Of a stretch of DNA of 64,000 nt, positions 1 to 7,677 are shown piece after piece; the stretch's first letter is position 1, and every line of letters starts with the position of its first letter. Location: positions 16,960-80,959 of the forward strand of contig CAYWXV010000014.1 in NCBI GenBank assembly GCA_964462535.1. Reading direction: 5' to 3'. The translations under genes and the position numbers were made by a program. The notes beneath the pieces are model-generated. The model had not been told where the DNA came from. It ran no database searches and was given only the letters and a program-made list of their open reading frames with translations. This DNA comes from CAYWXV01 sp964462535 (GTDB taxonomy: Bacteria > Bacteroidota > Ignavibacteria > OLB7).

Positions 1-24
1 GAATTCAACAGGAGAAGGTGAGCA

Positions 25-1254
25 GTGAACTCTGTTCCGATGATCGGCGGACGATCCGCGCGCGACCTTGTCGGCGAATTCGGCAGCCCTCTGTACGTAT
101 ATGACGCCGAGAGCATCAGACGTCAGTACCGTCGATTGGCATCCGCATTCGGCGACGTCCGCCTGCGCCTGTTGTATGCCTGCAAGGCGAACAGCAACGT
201 CGCGATCATTCGACTCTTGCATGAACTAGGATCGGGGATCGATGCGGTCTCGATTTACGAGGTCGAGCTAGCACTAAGGTGTGGCGTAACCGCTTCAGAT
301 ATTCTTTTCACGCCAAACTGTGTGGCGTTCGACGAGATTGAGCGTGCCCACGACCTGGGGGTCGGAATTAACATTGACAACATTTCCGTACTCGAGCGCT
401 TTGGGCAGCGCTTCGGAGACGCTCCCTGCGCGATCCGCATTAACCCGCATATTCTCGCCGGCGGGAACGCACATATTCAAACCGGTCACATCGATTCCAA
501 ATTCGGAATCTCGATCCATCAGATGCGCCATATCCTCCGGGTAGTGAAGGGATATGGAATGAGGATCAACGGGCTCCACATGCATACTGGATCGGATATC
601 CTGGATGCTGAGACGTTTCTTACTGGAGCAGAGATCCTATTTGATTTGGCCGGTGATTTCCCGGATTTGGATTTTATCGACTTCGGAAGCGGATTCAAGG
701 TGCCCTACCGTCCAGGCGACGTTGAAACGGATGTCGAGGATTTGGGGAGGGCCCTGGGAGACCGATTCAGGGAATTTTGCGCGGCCTATGGGCGCGACCT
801 GGAGCTTGCGTTCGAGCCGGGGAAATTCCTGGTGAGCGAGGCAGGGTGGCTTCTCACAACGGCGACCGTCCTGAAGCAAACTCCGTCATGCGTGTTTGTC
901 GGCACCGACTCCGGGATGCATCATCTGGTGAGACCGATGATGTACGATGCGTGGCATACGATTGTCAATGCCGATCGTGCCGAGGGGCACGAGAGGATCT
1001 ACACGGTCGTCGGGTGTATTTGCGAGACGGACACGTTTGGCGTCGACAGACGACTGGTCGATGTTCAGGAGGGTGACGTTCTTGCGATTAGCAACGCCGG
1101 CGCGTACGGGTATTCGATGGCTAGCAACTACAATTTCAGACCAAGGCCGGCGGAAGTTCTCGTGGACGATGACGTGGTCCGTTTGATCCGCCGTCGCGAG
1201 ACTATCGATGACCTCCTCAAGACTCAGGTGGATTATGAACGTGCACGGACTTGA
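25..1254 (+). CDS. lysA: Diaminopimelate decarboxylase
   Basis: PLP-dependent enzyme that decarboxylates meso-diaminopimelate to lysine, the last step of lysine synthesis, in the cytoplasm. The fold-type III alanine-racemase-like barrel is clear. The PLP lysine sits in YACKANSN (K54), the HMHTGSD and GSGF phosphate-site motifs follow, EPGKFLV is present, and CICETD near residue 330 matches the family's C-E-S-D catalytic motif with T for S. The length of 409 aa is normal. The GTG start at 25 has AGGAG about 10 bases upstream. The 3' end overlaps the start of the DinB-like gene, so the two are probably co-transcribed with trpS. A related carboxynorspermidine decarboxylase is less likely given the length and motifs. 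Confidence 0.93.
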   Translation: MNSVPMIGGRSARDLVGEFGSPLYVYDAESIRRQYRRLASAFGDVRLRLLYACKANSNVAIIRLLHELGSGIDAVSIYEVELALRCGVTASDILFTPNCVAFDEIERAHDLGVGINIDNISVLERFGQRFGDAPCAIRINPHILAGGNAHIQTGHIDSKFGISIHQMRHILRVVKGYGMRINGLHMHTGSDILDAETFLTGAEILFDLAGDFPDLDFIDFGSGFKVPYRPGDVETDVEDLGRALGDRFREFCAAYGRDLELAFEPGKFLVSEAGWLLTTATVLKQTPSCVFVGTDSGMHHLVRPMMYDAWHTIVNADRAEGHERIYTVVGCICETDTFGVDRRLVDVQEGDVLAISNAGAYGYSMASNYNFRPRPAEVLVDDDVVRLIRRRETIDDLLKTQVDYERART

Positions 1255-1771
1255 GGCGTTTGGCTCGCTGGAGGACTGTCTGCTGAGCCTTGAGGGTTCG
1301 CGCAGCGATCTCCTGGACCTGCTCAACGGATTGGACGAGGAATCGCTCGTCGATATTCCGATTGGCGAGACTTGGAGTGTCTCAATGATAGCGGAGCATA
1401 TCGCCAGGGCCGAGAAGTCGGCCGCGAAGGTGATACGATACATCCGCCGTCACGCCGATGCGGAGTCAATGCCGAAGCGCGGCGGACAGGAGGGTCGATG
1501 GCGACCCGACGGAAGAGCGATTGCGCCGGACGAAGTGGAGCCTCGGGGAAATCAGGGGTCCGCCGAGATCCGGGCCGCTCTTGACGAATCTCGACGGCTA
1601 TTGCACGACGCGATCCAGAACGGCGAGCATCCGTTCGATCGGGATATGAGCTTCCGCCATCCCTTTTTTGGCGACCTGACCACGCTGGGGTGGGTGAGAA
1701 TGGCGGCCTACCATGAACGGCACCATGTGGAGCAGATACGAACCAGAACAACGCTAACGACATCATCATAG
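1235..1771 (+). CDS. DinB-like superfamily protein
   Basis: A protein of 178 aa with the DinB/YfiT four-helix-bundle pattern: an early histidine in EHIARAE (H55) and a C-terminal YHERHHVEQI cluster (H160, H163, H164). These three positions normally bind a divalent metal. Members include thiol-dependent transferases and many uncharacterised stress proteins, so the substrate cannot be named. The ATG at 1235 lies 20 bases inside lysA and gives the normal family length; an in-frame start at 1208 would add nine unlikely residues. It is sandwiched between lysA and trpS, only 6 bases before the latter, which suggests one transcript. Confidence 0.82.
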   Translation: MNVHGLEAFGSLEDCLLSLEGSRSDLLDLLNGLDEESLVDIPIGETWSVSMIAEHIARAEKSAAKVIRYIRRHADAESMPKRGGQEGRWRPDGRAIAPDEVEPRGNQGSAEIRAALDESRRLLHDAIQNGEHPFDRDMSFRHPFFGDLTTLGWVRMAAYHERHHVEQIRTRTTLTTSS

Positions 1772-1777
1772 ACTATA

Positions 1778-2803
1778 ATGAGCGAGCACCAGGACGCAAA
1801 CGCTGCAAAGCGCAAGCGCGTCTTCAGCGGAATACAGCCGACCGGCGTCATACATCTTGGAAACTACCTTGGCGCCATACGGCAATGGGTTCAACGACAA
1901 GACGAACGCGACAATTACTTCTGTATCGTCGATCTCCACAGTCTCACAGTCTACCAGGAGCCAGAGGCGCTGCGGCAGCAGACGCGATCCCTTGCGGCGA
2001 TCTACCTGGCGGCTGGTCTGCGTCCCGAGACGTCGTGCCTCTTTGTTCAGAGTCACGTGACCGCACATGCCGAGGGGTGCTGGCTCCTCAACTGCGTGAC
2101 GCCGATTGGCTGGTTGAACAAGATGACGCAGTTCAAGGACAAGTCTACGAAGCAGGAGTCTGTGCTGACCGGCCTCTTGGATTACCCCGTTCTAATGGCG
2201 GCCGATATCCTCTTCTACGACGCCGACGAGGTTCCTGTGGGAGACGATCAGAAGCAGCACGTCGAACTGACGCGCAACATCGCCGAGCGATTCAATCGCC
2301 TGTACGGTGACACGTTCGTTGTGCCGACGCCCATGATCCCACAGGCAGGAGCACGCGTGATGGGGCTGGATGACCCGACGGCCAAAATGTCCAAGAGCAG
2401 CGCGGCCAACAGCGGCCATGCGATCTCATTGCTTGATCCGCCTGACACGATCCTGAAATCGTTCAAGCGGGCCGTAACGGATTCGTATGGCGAGATCAAG
2501 TTTTCGGACGACCCAGAGCGGGCTGGCGTCGACAACCTGCTTGGAATCTACGCTGCTACCACGGGGAGGGGGAAGGACGAGACGGAGCGCGATTTTTCCG
2601 ACGCACGAGGTTACGGCGATCTGAAGATCAGGGTGGCCGAAGTCGTAATCGAGGCGCTCCGTCCGATCCGCGAAGGCCATGACCGGATCATGGCTGATGT
2701 TGCATCACTTGACGCCATCCTGGAGAGGGGTGCGGAACGGGCACGAGCGATTGCCATGCCGAAGCTTCGCATCGTGAAGGAGAAGATGGGACTTGTGGTG
2801 TAG
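1778..2803 (+). CDS. trpS: Tryptophan-tRNA ligase
   Basis: Class I aminoacyl-tRNA synthetase charging tRNA-Trp. The protein is 341 aa, the normal bacterial size. The HIGH-type motif appears as IHLGNYLGA (residues 25-33) and the KMSKS loop as KMSKS at 203-207, preceded by GLDDPTA. The adenylate pocket residues around GLLDYPVLMAADILFY are typical of TrpRS and separate it from TyrRS. It starts 6 bases after the DinB-like gene. A strong hairpin at 2881-2921 follows the stop and probably ends the transcript. Confidence 0.96.
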   Translation: MSEHQDANAAKRKRVFSGIQPTGVIHLGNYLGAIRQWVQRQDERDNYFCIVDLHSLTVYQEPEALRQQTRSLAAIYLAAGLRPETSCLFVQSHVTAHAEGCWLLNCVTPIGWLNKMTQFKDKSTKQESVLTGLLDYPVLMAADILFYDADEVPVGDDQKQHVELTRNIAERFNRLYGDTFVVPTPMIPQAGARVMGLDDPTAKMSKSSAANSGHAISLLDPPDTILKSFKRAVTDSYGEIKFSDDPERAGVDNLLGIYAATTGRGKDETERDFSDARGYGDLKIRVAEVVIEALRPIREGHDRIMADVASLDAILERGAERARAIAMPKLRIVKEKMGLVV

Positions 2804-2880
2804 GGCTCGGGCTCGTGCCCGGCTCCTCGAGGGAATCGTGCGTTCAGCCGCGATAGATCGTTTTCCGTCAGGCGCAAAAT

Positions 2881-2921
2881 GAAGAGAGCGTGGATTGGCA
2901 ATCGCCATCCACGCTCTCTTC
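2881..2921. terminator. Bidirectional terminator hairpin between trpS and the S41 protease
   Basis: A 15-bp perfect inverted repeat (GAAGAGAGCGTGGAT and its complement) encloses a short loop that can add further TGGC/GCCA pairing. It sits between the converging ends of trpS and the S41 peptidase gene. The downstream run on the plus strand (GTTTCATCC) is only weakly T-rich, so rho-independent action is likely but not certain. Confidence 0.7.
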
Positions 2922-2961
2922 GTTTCATCCAATCGTTACGCCGTCCGTCAGCGTCCCTCGC

Positions 2962-4572
2962 TCATCGCATCGTAAGACGGGCAATACGTGCGGCTTCGGG
3001 GAAGAGCGTCAGGGCCTTCTGGTATTGCCTGTCGTCGTTCAGGACGACCTGGTAGTACTCGGAATTTCCGAACAGCCCACGAGCGATCTGCGCCTTCAAT
3101 CGGATCGCGATATGCTCACGGTCGGCCGCGACATCCTCCGGCTTCGCGTTGATTTCTTTCTTCTTTGCCAGTGCCATCAGGCGATCCCACATGGCGTCAC
3201 TGATCTTGAACTTCGCGGCGAAGTCGGGGAACGAGGGATATGTCCGCCGGATATTCTGACCTTCCGTTGATGAGAAGAGATTCTCGGTGAATTCCCAGAG
3301 CACGTTCTTACGGAAGATGTCTATCCCAAAGGGGGTAAGTGTATCCATCTTCACCACGTAGTCGGGCGTAATGCCCCCACCCCCCAGCACGTTTCGACCG
3401 CCGAGCGTCTTGTAGACAGGCTTCGTCGAATCGGGTGTCTCACTCGTGTGATTGACATTGTCCCCTTCTTCTCCTTCGTCTCGTCCCGCAAGACTGTAGT
3501 AAGCGTCGCGTCCTCCATCGTAGGGGCGTTGGATCAGTCTGCCTGATGGCGTGTAGTAGCGGGCGATTGTCAATCTGAAAGCCGAACCGTCGTCAAGGCT
3601 GAACTGCCGTTGGACCAGTCCCTTTCCAAACGACGTCTCACCAACGATCAGGCCACGATCGAGATCCTGAATTGCACCTGAAACGATTTCAGAGGCGCTC
3701 GCCGATCCACGATTGATCAGAATGATGAGGGGAAGCGACTCGTACTCCTGCCCTGGCTGCGCGTAGTAGGCCTCTTCTTCGGACGAACGACCGCTCTTGG
3801 TGTAGACGATCTTCTTTCCGCCGGAGACGAACTCGTCGGCCATCCGGATGGCCTTGTCCATGTAGCCACCAGGATTTCCGCGGAGGTCGAGGATCAACCT
3901 CTTCATCCCCTTGGCTCTCAAGTCGGACATGTTCTTCATGAACTCTTCGTAGGTCGGCTCGGCGAAGCGGTTCACGGACAGGTAGGCCGTTCCGTCTGGG
4001 GCCACAAATGCGGCGTCGACCGTGTAAAGAGGGATCTTGTCCCGCTCGATGTCGAAGATGAGGGGCTCACCGACTCCGGGGCGCACGATTCCGACGACGA
4101 CATGCGTCCCAGCACGACCCCTCAGAACCTTCGGCACATCATCACGCTTCATGCCGATGGCATCCTTCCCGTCAATCTTCACAATCTTGTCCCCTGCCTG
4201 AATCCCCAGGGCTTCGCTTGGCCCCCCAGCGATGGCGGTAACAATAGTAATGGTGTCGCGGACGACGTCGAATTCGACCCCAATGCCCTCAAATGAGCCT
4301 CGGAAATCCTCTTCCACGCGCTTCTGTTGCTCGGCCGGAATGTATACCGAGTGGGGATCAAGCTGCCCCAGCAATCCAGTAATGGCCGCCTCGACCAGCT
4401 TCGGCGTCTCGACATCGTCCACGTAGTTCTTCTCGACGATGAAGAGAACCTCCCGAAACTTCTGGAGCTGCTCGTAGATGCTGTCTCCCGAAATCAGCGG
4501 TTCGATTTTGATGCCGATTATGATACCGGCGGCGAGTCCCAGGATCGCAAGCCACATCTTTCTGCGTGTCAT
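2962..4572 (-). CDS. S41 family C-terminal processing peptidase (CtpA/Prc-like)
   Basis: A 536-aa membrane-anchored serine protease for the periplasm. One N-terminal transmembrane helix (residues 6-22) is followed by a PDZ domain (about 95-175, with the GIGVEF opening strand) and the S41 core. The Ser-Lys dyad is visible: SASASE (S292 by alignment to Tsp) and SFGKG (K317). The family removes C-terminal tails or degrades misfolded exported proteins. The start at 4572 is chosen because it places the membrane helix at the N-terminus; an upstream start at 4671 would add 33 residues of low plausibility. The C-terminal 110 residues are charged and helical, as in Bacteroidota homologues. The gene converges on trpS. 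Confidence 0.9.
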   Translation of the reverse strand: MTRRKMWLAILGLAAGIIIGIKIEPLISGDSIYEQLQKFREVLFIVEKNYVDDVETPKLVEAAITGLLGQLDPHSVYIPAEQQKRVEEDFRGSFEGIGVEFDVVRDTITIVTAIAGGPSEALGIQAGDKIVKIDGKDAIGMKRDDVPKVLRGRAGTHVVVGIVRPGVGEPLIFDIERDKIPLYTVDAAFVAPDGTAYLSVNRFAEPTYEEFMKNMSDLRAKGMKRLILDLRGNPGGYMDKAIRMADEFVSGGKKIVYTKSGRSSEEEAYYAQPGQEYESLPLIILINRGSASASEIVSGAIQDLDRGLIVGETSFGKGLVQRQFSLDDGSAFRLTIARYYTPSGRLIQRPYDGGRDAYYSLAGRDEGEEGDNVNHTSETPDSTKPVYKTLGGRNVLGGGGITPDYVVKMDTLTPFGIDIFRKNVLWEFTENLFSSTEGQNIRRTYPSFPDFAAKFKISDAMWDRLMALAKKKEINAKPEDVAADREHIAIRLKAQIARGLFGNSEYYQVVLNDDRQYQKALTLFPEAARIARLTMR

Positions 4573-4754
4573 CGTAGCAACGAGGTTAATGGAGTCGGAA
4601 ACGTCCGGAGGGGAGGTCGGTGAACATGGAAGCGACCGTTGTCCCATACCGTACGGCGTACAAGCGGCCACGAAAGTGTAGCCACCGGGTCGAAGCCCTG
4701 GATCCGGCGGGCGAAACCGCGGGTGTGCGACCGAAGGGGAGACAGGGGACTAAC

Positions 4755-5669
4755 TTAGTCAGACGGCGCCGTACTGGCAATCCCCGTCAATCGCTCCAGC
4801 GCTTCCCGATAGCGCGCAGCCGTCCCTTCCAACACGAAGTCTGGAAGGGTTGGGGGTGGCGGCGTCTTGTTCCACTCGATCGACTCGAGGTAGTCCCGCA
4901 GGAACTGCTTGTCAAAGTTCTGTTGCTCGCTTCCAGCTTTCCAGGCCGACGCGAGCCAGAACCTGGACGAATCGGGCGTCAACACTTCGTCGATCAGAAT
5001 AAGCTCCCCTGACTCATCGACGCCGAACTCGAATTTTGTATCGGCGATGATCAAGCCCCGCGCCTCCGCGATAGCCGACGCTCGACGATAGAGCTCCAGC
5101 GTATAGTCTCGCGCACGTTGTGCGACTTGGGCGCCAACAAGGTCAACGGCGGCTTCGTAGGAGATATTGAGGTCGTGACCCTCTTCGGCCTTGGTCGCTG
5201 GCGTGAAGATGGGCTCCGGGAGCCGTCCGGACTGCTCCATGCCTTCGGGTAGAGGAACGCCACAGACAGACCGTCCCAACTGGTACTCCTTCCAACCGGA
5301 CCCTGCAAGGTATCCTCGTGCAACACACTCGATTGGCAGAGGGGAAGTCTTCCGCACGAGCATGGACCGTCCGGCGAGGATGGTCCGATAGGGGGCGCAG
5401 ACATCGGGAAACAGATCAACATCGGCCGTGATGAGATGGTTTGGAACGACATCGGCGAGCCGCTGGAACCAGAAGAGGGACATCGTTGTGAGGATCTCCC
5501 CCTTTCCTGGAATGGGCTGGTCCATTATTACGTCGTACGCGCTGATGCGATCGGTGGCGACGAAGAGGAGCGCGGTTCCCAGGTCGTATACATCCCGCAC
5601 TTTGCCGCGGCGCCACAGCTTCAGGTCAGGCAGATCGGTAGTCAGGACTGGTTCCACGTTCATGTGCAT
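4755..5669 (-). CDS. purC: Phosphoribosylaminoimidazole-succinocarboxamide synthase
   Basis: SAICAR synthetase: ATP-dependent ligation of aspartate to CAIR in purine synthesis. The protein is 304 aa, the size of the longer bacterial/yeast-like form. Diagnostic segments are RGKVRDVYD near residue 18, the CVARGYLAGSGWKEYQ stretch around 120, and DTKFEFG followed by DEVLTPDSSRFW, all family signatures. An ATG at 5663 is an alternative start. It is transcribed away from greA, and an 18-base palindrome lies 44 bases upstream. No other purine genes are adjacent. Confidence 0.95.
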   Translation of the reverse strand: MHMNVEPVLTTDLPDLKLWRRGKVRDVYDLGTALLFVATDRISAYDVIMDQPIPGKGEILTTMSLFWFQRLADVVPNHLITADVDLFPDVCAPYRTILAGRSMLVRKTSPLPIECVARGYLAGSGWKEYQLGRSVCGVPLPEGMEQSGRLPEPIFTPATKAEEGHDLNISYEAAVDLVGAQVAQRARDYTLELYRRASAIAEARGLIIADTKFEFGVDESGELILIDEVLTPDSSRFWLASAWKAGSEQQNFDKQFLRDYLESIEWNKTPPPPTLPDFVLEGTAARYREALERLTGIASTAPSD

Positions 5670-5712
5670 TGCTTGTAATGGGGGAGGCGCGATGTACTGC
5701 TCTCAAGGGTCC

Positions 5713-5730
5713 GCGAATATTGGTATTCGC
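5713..5730. promoter_or_regulatory. Perfect 7-bp inverted repeat in the purC/greA divergent promoter region
   Basis: GCGAATA-TTGG-TATTCGC is a perfect dyad in the 155-base gap between the divergent purC and greA genes, about 44 bases before purC. It could be an operator or a short leader hairpin. It does not match the enterobacterial PurR box, and I recognise no binding protein for it. Confidence 0.3.
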
Positions 5731-5824
5731 AATGGATTTTCGTATGCTTGCCCAAGAGCCGTTGCCTGATGCGCATCGGCTTTTGCCGTATATGACATCT
5801 GTACACGAGTAAACGGTCTCGATC

Positions 5825-6298
5825 ATGTCCGATATTGTCTACCTGACCCGCCAGCGGCTCGTTGAGCTGGAGGAAGAGATCCGCGCCTTGAAGACGGACG
5901 GTCGTCGCGAGGTTGCAGAGCGTATTGCCGAGGCGCGCAGCTATGGCGATCTCTCCGAAAATGCCGAGTATGACGCCGCGAAGGAGGCACAAGGACTTCT
6001 GGAAGCACGTATCTACAAGTTGGAGGAGACGATCTCGCGCGCCAGAGTGCTGGACACCACGAATCTCCCCAACGACAAGATCTACATCCTCTCGCGCGTC
6101 AAGGTCAGGAACATCGACACCGGTGCGGAGGTGGAATACACGATGGTGTCAGCGGAAGAGTCTGACATCGAGACGAGAAAGATTGCAACGACGTCACCGA
6201 TCGGGAAGTCGCTAATGGGGCGTAAACCGGGTGATGTCGTTACCGCAAAGGTTCCCGCCGGTGAGATAACCCTCGAAATCCTGGAGATCCAGCGCTAG
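5825..6298 (+). CDS. greA: Transcription elongation factor GreA
   Basis: A 157-aa factor that binds the secondary channel of RNA polymerase and stimulates cleavage of backtracked RNA. The N-terminal coiled coil (residues 8-75) carries the conserved acidic tip, with ARSYGDLSENAEYDAAKEAQ as the family signature. The C-terminal FKBP-like domain includes TSPIGKSLMGRKPGD. The length is standard. The gene is divergent from purC and lies upstream of an ECF sigma factor 65-115 bases away, depending on the start used. Confidence 0.97.
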   Translation: MSDIVYLTRQRLVELEEEIRALKTDGRREVAERIAEARSYGDLSENAEYDAAKEAQGLLEARIYKLEETISRARVLDTTNLPNDKIYILSRVKVRNIDTGAEVEYTMVSAEESDIETRKIATTSPIGKSLMGRKPGDVVTAKVPAGEITLEILEIQR

Positions 6299-6411
6299 GA
6301 CTCCCTTCTCCCCAATTCCGTTAAACGGAGGCGTCCGTCCCTGGTCAGACCGGCTGTTCCCCTATGGCAGCTATGACACTGACAATCGCGACGGCGCCCG
6401 TACGAGGCGCA

Positions 6412-7023
6412 ATGGTCGAACTCGACGACAGGCAGCTGTTGGAACTCTACCGTGATGGCAAGGTTGAGCAGATGTTCAACGAGCTTGTCCGGCGATTTCA
6501 CAGCCGCATCTACTGGGCAGCGCGCCGCATGGTGAAGAACCATGAGGACGCCGACGACATTGCTCAGGAGGTCTTTGTTCGCGCCTACTCATCGCTCCCG
6601 GGTTTCCGGGGAGAGTCGGGCCTGTACACCTGGCTCTATCGTATCGCCATCAACCTCTCAATCAATCATCTGCGCAGGCAGAAGGTGCGGAAGATCTTTG
6701 ATCTCTCCGACTATCTGCCATTTGTCGGTACCGATGCCGATCAGGATCGCGAGATGATCCACGACGAGAACGTCTCGCTGATTGAGGAGGCGATCGAAAC
6801 GCTTCCGGAGAAGCAGCGGGCGGTCTTCATCATGCGCTACTATGACGAGATGCCCTACGAGCAGATCTCTGCGATTCTCGGCACCTCCGTAGGGGGGTTG
6901 AAGGCCAACTTCCATCACGCCGTAAAGAAAGTGGCTGCCCACGTGCGGAAGCATCATGGCAGCTTCAACGTTGATGCGCCAGACGAGGCGAAGAACGACG
7001 GTGGTGGAGACATCGAAGACTAG
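6412..7023 (+). CDS. ECF-type RNA polymerase sigma factor (sigma-70 family)
   Basis: A 203-aa alternative sigma factor. Region 2 is plain (DADDIAQEVFVRAY, then ESGLYTWLYRIAINL), as is region 4 with its helix-turn-helix (LPEKQRAVFIMRYYDEMPYEQISAILG). The start at 6412 is preferred because GAGG lies just upstream and the N-terminus then matches the family; an in-frame ATG at 6364 is the alternative. A membrane-anchored small protein follows after 63 bases and is the obvious candidate anti-sigma factor, so regulation is probably by sequestration in response to envelope stress. This is an inference from gene order. Confidence 0.92.
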   Translation: MVELDDRQLLELYRDGKVEQMFNELVRRFHSRIYWAARRMVKNHEDADDIAQEVFVRAYSSLPGFRGESGLYTWLYRIAINLSINHLRRQKVRKIFDLSDYLPFVGTDADQDREMIHDENVSLIEEAIETLPEKQRAVFIMRYYDEMPYEQISAILGTSVGGLKANFHHAVKKVAAHVRKHHGSFNVDAPDEAKNDGGGDIED

Positions 7024-7086
7024 CGTGAAATTTCCCAGCCGCGGGACGCACGACCCCGTTCGGCACACACAGATAGAGTACGCACC

Positions 7087-7551
7087 ATGAATTCCGAACA
7101 CAGGCAGATCGATTCTCTGGATCAGGAGATCGAGCGTGATGTTGCGGAGCTCCGCCAGCTTCTCGACGGCGTCGAGGGGCCAAAGGAACCCCATCCTGCC
7201 TACTACCAGAACTTTCTCGTCCGCGTTCGCGACAGAATCGATCTCGATCGATCGCGGCATCGCAAATGGGGCCGGGTCGGGCGCTTTTCGGCTATTGGTG
7301 CTGCAGCCGTCGTACTCGTTCTAGTAACCACGACGGTCATGCAGAACGGAGGCGGACTTCCCCCGGTCACCGATCGACCCGCGAAGACGGAGACCGCGAT
7401 TACCGAAGGAGAGGGGCGAAGCGACTACGCGCCCCTTTTCGCCGATGAATCATCGAGCATCATTCTCTCCAAGAATGATGTCCGAATGTTGAATGCGATC
7501 ATGTCAGAAGACGACGACGAGCTCTTCAGAGCAATCGCCAGCGCCGACTGA
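7087..7551 (+). CDS. Membrane-anchored protein, candidate anti-sigma factor
   Basis: A 154-aa protein with a charged N-terminal cytoplasmic part (about 60 aa, EVA-type acidic helix around EIERDVAELRQLLDGVEGP). One transmembrane helix follows (about residues 62-83, SAIGAAAVVLVLVTTTVM), then an acidic extracytoplasmic tail. This single-pass topology directly behind an ECF sigma gene is typical of anti-sigma factors. No zinc-binding HxxxCxxC motif is present, so it would not be a ZAS-type protein. The function is inferred from topology and position only. The hairpin at 7594-7625 closes the operon. Confidence 0.6.
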   Translation: MNSEHRQIDSLDQEIERDVAELRQLLDGVEGPKEPHPAYYQNFLVRVRDRIDLDRSRHRKWGRVGRFSAIGAAAVVLVLVTTTVMQNGGGLPPVTDRPAKTETAITEGEGRSDYAPLFADESSSIILSKNDVRMLNAIMSEDDDELFRAIASAD

Positions 7552-7593
7552 ATCGCGACAATTTCTTCCCCGACGCACGCGTCGTGACGAGAC

Positions 7594-7625
7594 GGGCCGA
7601 TACTCTTGTGCGAGAGTGTCGGCCC
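7594..7625 (+). terminator. Rho-independent terminator after the sigma/anti-sigma pair
   Basis: A 13-bp stem (GGGCCGATACTCT paired with AGAGTGTCGGCCC, one G-U pair) with a 6-base loop, followed directly by the T-rich run CTCTTCTT. It stands between the converging 7087-7551 gene and the M1 peptidase gene. Confidence 0.8.
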
Positions 7626-7677
7626 CTCTTCTTGTCAGCCAAACGTGCACGATTGCGATGTCAGTCCGTGGAGTGAT

